Shown here: one piece after another, positions 1 through 64,000 of the stretch
Position numbering within the stretch: the first letter of the stretch is position 1
Layout of the letters: each line of letters starts with the position of its first letter
Assembly (NCBI RefSeq): GCF_921293095.1
Contig: NC_060246.1
Location: 14,402,001-14,466,000 of the forward strand
Reading direction: 5' to 3'
DNA length: 64,000 bases
Origin: Ischnura elegans
Taxonomy: Eukaryota > Arthropoda > Insecta > Odonata > Coenagrionidae
Program-made: the position numbers and the translations under genes
Notes under the pieces: model-generated
What the model saw: only the letters and a program-made list of their open reading frames with translations
What the model was told of the DNA's origin: nothing
The model's database searches: none

Positions 1-681
1 TCCCCCGCAACTGGTAGAGAGACCATCATTACGAAAATCTCGTCAGACTATCCATGTTTCCTCATTGCAGTCATTAGCAAGGATTACTGGGGGTAAATGC
101 ATATGAAGTAATCTGATGTCACAGCATGCTCCTCAAAAGTAGCCTGATTGGCTGGCTATATCATCCACATCCAGTGAACACAGTCCCAACACTGCACAAT
201 TGTGGAGGATCCAGAGGGCTTGCTCACCAACTTTTTACTGTTGACTGCGATAGAAGTTAAAAAGTGAATGACATTTTTCTCCATTTACATACCCATCAAG
301 CTGTTCTTGGCAAAAAATTTAACTGCCTAAACCATTTTACAGATATACAGACAGTTGCGTGTAAATCTGTTGAGGGTGGGTACGATATGTTTGAGCGGCG
401 AGCAACAGTGAGCGCCGCTGATGGTTCCAAGTCCAGACCGATTTCTTTTCCACTTCTTCCTTCAGTGCAGTTGAAAATGTCAGCGGAGAAACATCAAAGT
501 AGTGAGAATACGGCCAAACAAAGGAAGACTGAAGTTAGAAAAGGTGAGAAACCTGAGTGGTTAGAAAATTGCCGCTCGTATTGTAGCCACCGCTGCTGCT
601 CACATCGTACCGGAGGCCTAATAGTTTTACCTCCAGAGACCAAAGTAATAAAAACCAATTTACCTGAAATTACATTAATTG

Positions 682-1143
682 TAGGGATGGTCGGATCAGA
701 TACCTCGGATCCAAATATCCGCGGATATTGCCCTTCAACGGATACATCAGAATCAAAGTCACGGAAGACATCAGATCTGGATCCGAAATTTTAAATAATA
801 GCTTCAGTAAATGCAATGCCCCATAAGGGTGGAAAGAGTTCCGATTCTATATTCGAATGCGCCGTCGCATGCGATTCTTGTCCTACTCTTGAACCGTTTT
901 GTTTGAAAGCTCTCGCTAAGGTTACGTAGGAGAATTTCAGCCGTTCAGCTGTGGAAAATAAAAAAGGCAAAATACGACTGGCACATACTGTGACTCTTCC
1001 CAAGAGATTGAACAATCATCGGGGGAATCTCAGCGTCAGGAATTTGAAAATGCATTTGGATCCGAAAATATCCGAACCGAAAGGTCCAGCTCCGAAAATC
1101 AAGGATCCGATCCGAAAAAAAATCCTGGATCCATCCATCCCTA
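682..1143. mobile_element. hAT-like non-autonomous element, 462 bp
   Basis: Left end TAGGGATGGTCGGATC and right end (reverse complement) TAGGGATGGATGGATC form imperfect terminal inverted repeats. The interior repeats GGATCCGAAA / ATATCCG motifs near both ends. Flanking octamers ATTAATTG and ATTATTAG agree at 6 of 8 positions, consistent with a decayed 8-bp target duplication. No transposase is encoded. Confidence 0.65.
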
Positions 1144-3212
1144 ATTATTAGCATTCAATTTTTCAAATATTAACACTGGAAATTATATGTGCGGCCCATG
1201 AAGTTATGGTACATTTCCAAATTGGCCCACAACATCATTTTATTTAGCCAGCTAACTCAAATTATAGATAATTATATCCATCATTTTAGTCAAAATTCAC
1301 CTCAAATTTGAGAAGAACACTGAAAGCTAAGAGAATTGTTTCCTTTGGCCAAATGCACACCAATTTGATGGCTGTGACCCTCCCTCCCCAAAAATTGATA
1401 TTAAAAAAAACTTAAATGCAAAACACAAGATTACTAAGAGAATTTCAAGCAAGAACATCATCTTAATAGCATTTCAAGATTAATATTTTTCAAATTCCAT
1501 AGACAGTCTCATTTTAAATGGGGATATGACATTCCCCCATTGGAAATTACAGCAATACAACCCCACACTCTACCGGTGGCCACTCCCATTCAGGCACATT
1601 CTCAATACATCTATCCCTGAACTGTCTCATGGTTATCGAAAATAAATCTTGGCTTCAGAATATAAGACAAGGGCGGCATCAACTCGATTTCTTTTAATGT
1701 CTTCATGATTTTCCAGAAACTTGCATGATAAAAAGTTATCAAATGGAAAACAGCATTACTACATCTCACATTACCATAGTGGAAAACAGTGTGTGTGCCG
1801 CGGAAATTTCCCGACCATAAATTTAGAATTGAAAAAGGCAGTAGCTCACTGCATTCCAATGCAGGACGTTTCTTCACAAAACCAATAAACAATTTACTGA
1901 TTGTGTCAATAAAAAAGGTACCACTCATAATCAAAACACATCACTTTGCTTTTATTTGCTTTAAGATCACCGATGGAACTGACGAGCAGATGAGCAAATA
2001 AATGCGCATTCATGGGTGCCATTCCAACATCAGGCAGGCCAAAAGGTCAATGATTAATCCAGGTATTTATTTACTTGTATCTCAGCAGTAACTCATCAAG
2101 AAGGAAACTGTTTTGATTTAAAAATCTTTCCACTTATCAGAGAACGCCTTAAAAAACACCAGAGACAAGGGTGGTGGCTATCTATTGCTTGGGTTGCATT
2201 GTAAGAGAACATATCAAAAAGATATACACATGAAAGTCATCAAATACCTTATACAAGGTAAAAATCACGATGTATTTAAAATCACTTTTACAACCCGATA
2301 TGAGTTATCTTTTATGTACAGCACATCTTCTTTACACCATCATTCACATCACTGAGAAAATTCATTGCATTCCTTAGAAAATCCTAAATTACAAAAAAAC
2401 CAACAAAATATATATATTTATATAATATTAAAAGTAATATTTCATTATATTTTCAATTATTATGTTAATTCAAGAAACAGTAAAAAAAAACAAGGCATGA
2501 TTAATAATATCCACAAAGAAATGAATACAGGAGATATTACAAATTTTTCTCGATAACCTTTTTCTTCAAATTAAAAATAACTTTTTTACAGGTACTTAAC
2601 GACATCTACTATACAAAGTTTTTACTAATACATCAATTGATAAAGCATCTCCTTAAATTATTTACTGTCCATAACCCTTATTGACAAGGCATTTCATGGC
2701 AAGGAAACCATCTATAGAAAAACCAGCTGTACTTCTCAAGTACTTAAAAATTGTTTTTCATAAGAAAATCACCTATAAAACCCTAAAATTTCCCAAACCA
2801 TCCACTTTGTTCATAAAAAATAATATATTTATATATGCATGCATTTGGGATTCATTCTCTAGCGTGGGCAACCTTCTTTCAAGTACATTAAGTAGTTAGT
2901 CTCAGGCAAATACAACGAAAAGAGACACCGCGTTGGGAGTGCATCTCTTGCCTCTGAGAAATCAAGTGATCTAAAAACCTGGAATGATGCTATAATGGGG
3001 AATGTTTGCACTCTTACACAGGAAGACCTGTCATAAGAACTAAGACTGTTAGAAAATATAAAAGTTTGTATTTTAATAGTTAACACAGCACTCTGCTCAA
3101 CGGCAGAATCATAATTATCCCTTGACACTCGCTTGCAGGAGTTTAGCCATTATAATAATTATTATTCGTTTGTTAAAGCTCCTCCCATAATTTAGCCATT
3201 CACATACCCAGC

Positions 3213-3218
3213 TTTATT
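3213..3218 (-). promoter_or_regulatory. Candidate proximal poly(A) signal of zip
   Basis: TTTATT on the plus strand reads AATAAA on the gene strand, about 170 nt after the stop codon. It is the first canonical hexamer downstream. A longer 3' UTR using later signals (for example near 2070 or 1950) is equally possible. Confidence 0.3.
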
Positions 3219-3385
3219 GGTTAATTCATCCCAAAAGAGAAAAAAATCGCACCCATAGTATTCACACAGCCAACAAACAAGGAAGAACAAATGCCTTGCG
3301 ATGAGCCATGTTCCAACCACAGCAATCTAACCAAGCCATTAGTCAACCATGGCCACAGCAGGCAATGGTCAATTCCGCACCCACT

Positions 3386-59280
<55,895 letters not shown>

Positions 59281-60454
59281 CTGTGGAAAAGGAAAAGAAC
59301 AATTATAAGTTCAAAGAAAACCAATCGAGAGATCACCCCGCTAAGGATGAAGCTCTACAAGGATCACGGGAGACAATTCAACGACACAATTGAGACAGAA
59401 AATTGAGAGACTTTTTTCAACTACTACTAGGATGACACAAGAATTATGCACACGCGGGAAATCTTCACTAAAGCAACGCCTAAATCATTCAACGCAAAAA
59501 AAAACAAAAATAAGGTGTTTTCGCCACAAAATAATAAAAAATACAAATTAACCTGAATCATCGAGGTGACTTCATGGCCATACGATACTGGAAGGTAGAG
59601 AACATGCCGCAATAAACTCTCTACTGGTCGCGGGTCAAATATGGCGATTTCAATACGGTGATTATTTAAATAAGGCCACCGGAAATCTGTTTTATTGCCC
59701 CGTAGTTAAGATACTGACGATTACAGCAATACCGCACCTGCTGTTCTAAATTAGGTATTCCAGGACAATACGTCATACTACTGCCAAAATGTGCGAGAAA
59801 GAGAGAGAGAACGCTAGTTACCATCATACTTAATGTGTCAATCACACACCATGCAAGACAATTGGTAAATGAATTATGAGGCGTATACTCAAAATAATAG
59901 TAAGAACGTGGTTATGCATGATGCGCATCCCACCAAGAAATCGAAATTCGACGGGAAAAGCGCTAGAATTGAAGTTATTATCCAAAAAAAAAGAAGATGC
60001 ATGAAGTGGTTTGAAAATATTTTTATTTACCCCAGGTTTACTCAATTTCTGATCCCTCTGAGCACGCCAAAGACACGGCCTACGGTTCTAGAGGCTAACA
60101 ATATTATACCAAGATAATAAGAAAAGCCTAAGGATAAATTCGTATAAAAGCAGAATATTTAAAAATCAAATTCTGAGGAGAAAAACACTCATGTTTCAGA
60201 TAAGCTCTACGATTACTTTCGGAAAGGAACTACGGAGATAAATATTTTGAGCGACTATTAAAGTCGTCCGATGAAAAAGATTTTTAGATTGATTCAGAAA
60301 CTGTTCAATTTTTTAAGAAACTATTCTTTCAAAATATATCCAATTTATCTATTTCTGTCACTTAAAAAAGGCCACAACTTATTCATCATTTCGTTTATTA
60401 ACTGTTTCAAGCTGATGGCACGCTCATAGTTTTCTCTTTAGTAACAATACTTCT

Positions 60455-60860
60455 CGGCCTATTGCGTGGAACACCTATGAGGAATATTTGTGGCAGAGCT
60501 CTAAAGAAGCTAGGATTCGTCAAGCGTGTTACGGGAAGATATTCGGATAAAAAAGAATAGGAGAGTTGCTATTTCGCACTCATCCGGCCACGCCTGAAAT
60601 GAAACGCGCATATCGGATCCGGCGATGAAAGACTTAATCTATAAATTAAATAAAATGCAGAGGAAAGCTGCGACATTGGTCAAAACCTTTTACTTCCGTA
60701 CAGAAAGCGTTACATAGTTAGCGTTACATGTTAAAATAATAAGACTGGGAGCCGCTAGCGACTCGGAGGCATAGACTGCTAAAACAATTGAGAAAAGATA
60801 TCTTTCAGAGCGACACGGAGGACATCATTTTGCAGTTATTAAATAAGACATTGCAATATT
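60455..60860 (+). pseudogene. Non-LTR retrotransposon reverse transcriptase fragment, frame broken
   Basis: Across several frames the plus strand reads AWNTPMRNICGRALKKLGFV then KRVTGRYSDKK, FALIRPRLK, MKDLIYKLNKMQRKAATLVK followed by RTESVT, and WEPLATRRHRLLKQLRKDIF. The order matches the RT thumb and C-terminal region of CR1/L2/Jockey-type elements (LIRPRLEY..., MQRKAA, SVT, LGWEPL-RR). At least two stops and two frameshifts break it. Opposite orientation to the fragment at 58607. Confidence 0.75.
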
Positions 60861-60975
60861 TCCACTGAGTTTTATTATTACACAACGCGTTTCGTCGTTA
60901 CAACACACTTGATAATGTTGTTTGTAACGACGAAACGCGTTTAAAACTCGGTGGAAATATTGCAATGTATTATTT
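60841..60975. repeat. Long inverted repeat, arms ~54-62 bp
   Basis: The 5' arm (60841-60902) and 3' arm (60922-60975) pair over AAATAANACATTGCAATATT continuing TCCACYGAGTTTTA (2 mismatches) and then a perfect 20-bp block AACGCGTTTCGTCGTTACAA. A bulge of about 9 nt in the 5' arm separates them. The loop is 19 nt. It directly follows the RT fragment. Confidence 0.9.
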
Positions 60976-61260
60976 CAATAATATTAAGAACTTCCACCAT
61001 ATCGTGCCCAACATCAAACAAGATAATCATATTGCAACCTCACAATATTATCAGGAACGGGAAAGACGATAAATTAAGCGAGATATTTTTCCAAATGGAT
61101 ATGCATAGGAATTCGTTTTAAACAAAGGATTTGCTATAAATTCAAAGCGGAAATACGTTTACGCATTTCCTTTTTCTTAAACGGCTGGTGTCCTGACCAT
61201 GGTCCTGACATCTCCTGCAACACACACCAATGGAGGCGGCTTGCATTGGGGTAATATGAA

Positions 61261-61924
61261 TAGGGTAGTTTCCTTCATCAAAGAAAACGAAATGCATTGA
61301 TTGCGATTCATTACCCACCAGTAGTGTATTCATAATATGCAAATTATTTGGTTTTACAAATCCCAGTTTAGACGAATGGCAATGGTCAATTTTAACCTCA
61401 TTTGAAAAAGGCCAGATTGGCACCCATGAGATGCCACTCCAAGTGACGTCACAGGGACCTAGTTTCTATACGAGTAGATAGGAGTTTTACATCGTCTGAG
61501 ATTACCAATGTATGCATGAGACACAGAGCTCAGGGAAACATGTCTTAATAATCACCTATTAAAACTGCCTAATGTCGGAAAGTTTCCTTCGTTTGATATG
61601 GTATTAATAATCCTTATTTAAGCCAATCGCTACCTGGTAGCAGGGTATTCTGCTACCCGCTAGCAGCCCGCGTCGTATCAGCGCTCAAAGCCTCGCCCCA
61701 AGGTCACCTCACAAGGCGACAGCGGAAACCAGAATGACGTCACACAGGCTTTTCCCAGCATTCATACTTAGCCGTCGCGTTTTCGCGCGCTTGAAAATTT
61801 TCACTTTTCATTTAATCTCGAAAAATAGATATCGTCATTTAACAATCTAAAAGCGTGAAAAGCGTACTCCAGGAGTAATAATCATTCAATTTAGGCAATT
61901 AAAACATTATAGGAAACCACCCTA
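61261..61924. mobile_element. Unclassified terminal-inverted-repeat element, copy B
   Basis: Same ends (TAGGGTAGTTTCC / GGAAACCACCCTA) and the same interior as 13848-14491, with an extra ~35 bp near 61555-61590 and many single-base differences. Stands alone here rather than nested, which gives the true element borders. No coding frame; no clear target duplication. Confidence 0.87.
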
Positions 61925-61929
61925 TTGTA

Positions 61930-62250
61930 GATGAATAGTGTGTGGATTCAAGCGTGCACGATGTGCACTTGTCACACACACACATCCTTGGTGCGCCCCG
62001 GTGGTGGTGGCGCGGAGTGCAAGCCAAAGGTCGCGACATCGAGGGGGAGAGAGAGAGGGGGGAGGAGAGTGTCAACAAACTGCCGATGAGCCGCACCTTG
62101 CCAGCAATGCATCAGCGGAGGGGAGGGGAGGGGATAGATGCGTCAGCGCCGGCGCCAACGCTCCGCCCCCATTCCCACGGAACCGCGCCCCAACACCACA
62201 CCGCTACACTTGCTCTCGGGGGTGGGCCAATGCGGCGGGACTGCTCACGT
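61930..62250. other. GC-rich patch of unknown role
   Basis: Contains CA and GA simple repeats, a CCGCCCC box and many CpG. It could be a regulatory region of zip or a repeat. I see no exon or core promoter that settles it. Confidence 0.3.
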
Positions 62251-64000
62251 TCATTTGTTTTTTTTTTAATTTCGGCCGCTTTCTGGACAAATAACATTTC
62301 GGGAAAGTACCTAACTGGGTCAAATATTCCGATTAATCACGACTTGTAACTTAGCGAAATACAAAAATCCTAGCGATAAGGTCAACAGAATCTTTAAAAA
62401 TAGTTTACACTTTAAATGACATGCTTCATGCCGAAATCTGTTAACAACAGACTATACTTTGCAATAGGTTATAATATAGCCACTGAAATCGGTCGGCATA
62501 ATTACCTATGGGAAAAGGTTGAAATAAAATGTACAAATAAAGTAAGACTAAGATATTTCGCGTTTTAGGCTAGTTTTTCATCTATAATCAAATTGTTAAC
62601 AAATAATAGAACTTAGCATATTGTCAGTTTTGGGACGTTAGACTCATAAATGTACCACTAGTGAATAAGCGATAGTTGGGTCGTTTCAAATACATTTATT
62701 CCTAAGCGCAATCAACCAATACTAATTCGATTACTAACGTAACAGTTGCCTTTGGCTTATAACAGCACACTGCATTGAAAACTATCATTGAAATTGCGGG
62801 AGAATTTCTATCATACAAACACAGAAACACGACAAATGTCTAATACAGCACACACAACACACAATGCTTTTCCTACCAGGTTTCAAAGCAATGTAAAACG
62901 AAGAAAGACCACGGAATTCGAATATTCTTACAATCGGGCACCGTTGGTAAAAACGGCAGTACTTCTAAACACACGGCTAAAGATTTCGGAGGAAAGGGAT
63001 CCCCACAGCGAAAAGATGGAAGTATAGAAATAGTGTCTTTATTAAACAGGCATATTAGTGACCAATTACATATTTGCTCCATTGAAGTAAAATGAATCCC
63101 CTGGACTGTACATGCAGCTAAATGGATACGTACACTTGAAAGCCCATCCCGGCAAAATAGAAAACCGTGAACTCATAGTTAGCAAGCAAATCCCGTCTCC
63201 ACCAAGGAAGGTATTTTTGTGCCCACGAATTTTCGAGAATGTTTTCAACATTAGGGCCACTATACAACAAGGAGAAGTTTCATTGAAGTAATGGATATAA
63301 CATTGATATTACCTAAACAATAATGTCAGTAAGTACATGAAATCACTCTTTTTGAAGATTCCTTAAAACATTTTCCAGATTTTAATTTTAAAAAAATAAC
63401 GATAGATATCCAACATTGATGTTACACAGGTCATTTCCAATATCGCCTTTTTCAGCATCATCAAGCGTCGACGATGAACTGATGAGACAGCCATTAGCGA
63501 AACCGGGGACAATTAATCCTTCACGAATTGCCTATTTTTTTCCAAGTGCAATGTTCTCTCTCGACTTCATTATTCCTACGGTTATAGACAGTCACCAGGG
63601 ACTGTCCTCGTCAAAGCAATTCCATCAAATAAGTAAAAATGATTAACTAACCTAATCGATAACCATCGCCAGTCGTCTCCCGCAAGGTTTAAGCATCTGT
63701 CTGCGACACATTTCGGAATTGATAAAGCGCTTCTTCAGTATCATCTAAAAGACGGCACCAAACAACATGAAATTTCCCAATTGCTGCAGTGAGCGTTGAA
63801 GACCGGAAGGGAGACAGACTAATTGATAATCAAGGGTGTTCCGGGAGGGCACGTCCCGCCACGCAGCTATTACGCGTCAACTACTGTCCTCGCCCCCGCA
63901 CAAGCATTACCCTCCTAAGATTCTCCGAGCAGAACTTCTTCGCATTCGACATGATGAGAGGAGCCGGCTCCCACATTGGGGGTTCCCGAGGGGATGTCCC

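Larger units (their letters stand above)
1..3385. other. 3' UTR and downstream flank of zip
   Basis: AT-rich DNA with no convincing reading frame. The part nearest 3385 must be zip 3' UTR, but I cannot fix its end. An open frame at 264-794 (plus) has no recognisable domain and runs into the inverted-repeat element at 682-1143, so it is probably chance. Otherwise only short A/T runs are visible. Confidence 0.6.
59281..64000 (-). other. Upstream intron of zip, partial (at least 4.7 kb)
   Basis: No match to the expected upstream coding exon was found, so the intron appears to run beyond the window. It holds the RT fragment (60455-60860), a long inverted repeat (60841-60975), copy B of the ~650-bp element (61261-61924), and GC-rich patches at 61930-62250 and 63840-64000. 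The rest is AT-rich. Confidence 0.75.

Noticed and set aside
264..794. 176-codon plus-strand open frame upstream of position 800
   Set aside because: No domain or compositional sign of coding. Its 3' third lies inside the hAT-like MITE at 682-1143, so it is probably a chance frame.
63841..63960. Minus-strand frame MSNAKKFCSENLRR with GTAATG after it, at first suspected to be an upstream zip exon
   Set aside because: No similarity to the myosin II N-terminus and it stops soon after. Origin unclear.

Overview
This window is one large piece of an arthropod (most likely insect) nuclear genome. The evidence is AT-rich non-coding DNA, GT-AG introns that split codons in consistent phases, many degraded DNA transposons and tRNA-derived SINEs, and a protein whose closest remembered relative is Drosophila zipper. 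I cannot fix the species from sequence alone.

Layout: almost the whole window is a single minus-strand gene, the non-muscle myosin II heavy chain (zip). I placed 35 coding exons from 59280 down to a stop codon at 3386-3388. Their lengths sum to 5640 nt (1879 residues plus stop) and every exon junction keeps the reading frame. The first coding exon (about 110 residues in relatives, holding the SH3-like N-terminus and the ATG) was not found and should lie beyond position 64000. Exons run 5'->3' as motor domain (59280-34320), lever arm with two IQ motifs (34480-33811), about 1080 residues of coiled-coil rod (33811-9768), and a glycine-rich, acidic non-helical tail (3548-3386). Residue numbers below count from the first residue encoded in the window. 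Positions 1-3385 are 3' UTR and downstream flank.

The rest is intron, and most of what can be recognised there is mobile DNA: a 2.5-kb piggyBac-like element with TTAA ends and a broken transposase (19413-21953); a 234-bp TTAA element with similar internal palindromes (35896-36129) and a 142-bp relative-like element (29450-29591); a 2.07-kb hAT-like element with a perfect 8-bp target duplication (13601-15667) that carries a nested copy of a ~650-bp inverted-repeat element whose second copy is at 61261-61924; three TA-flanked Tc1/mariner/pogo-type elements (11021, 16096, 23680); other terminal-inverted-repeat elements (682, 48172, 53350); two copies of a tRNA-derived SINE (5261, 49941) plus further tRNA-like fragments; two decayed non-LTR reverse-transcriptase C-termini either side of the exon at 59124-59280; and hairpins, one of them resembling a degenerate hammerhead ribozyme (41097-41139).

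I see no second protein-coding host gene, no rRNA or functional tRNA gene, and no CRISPR array. The window is best read as one conserved cytoskeletal motor gene whose introns have accumulated transposons, not as a new multi-gene system.
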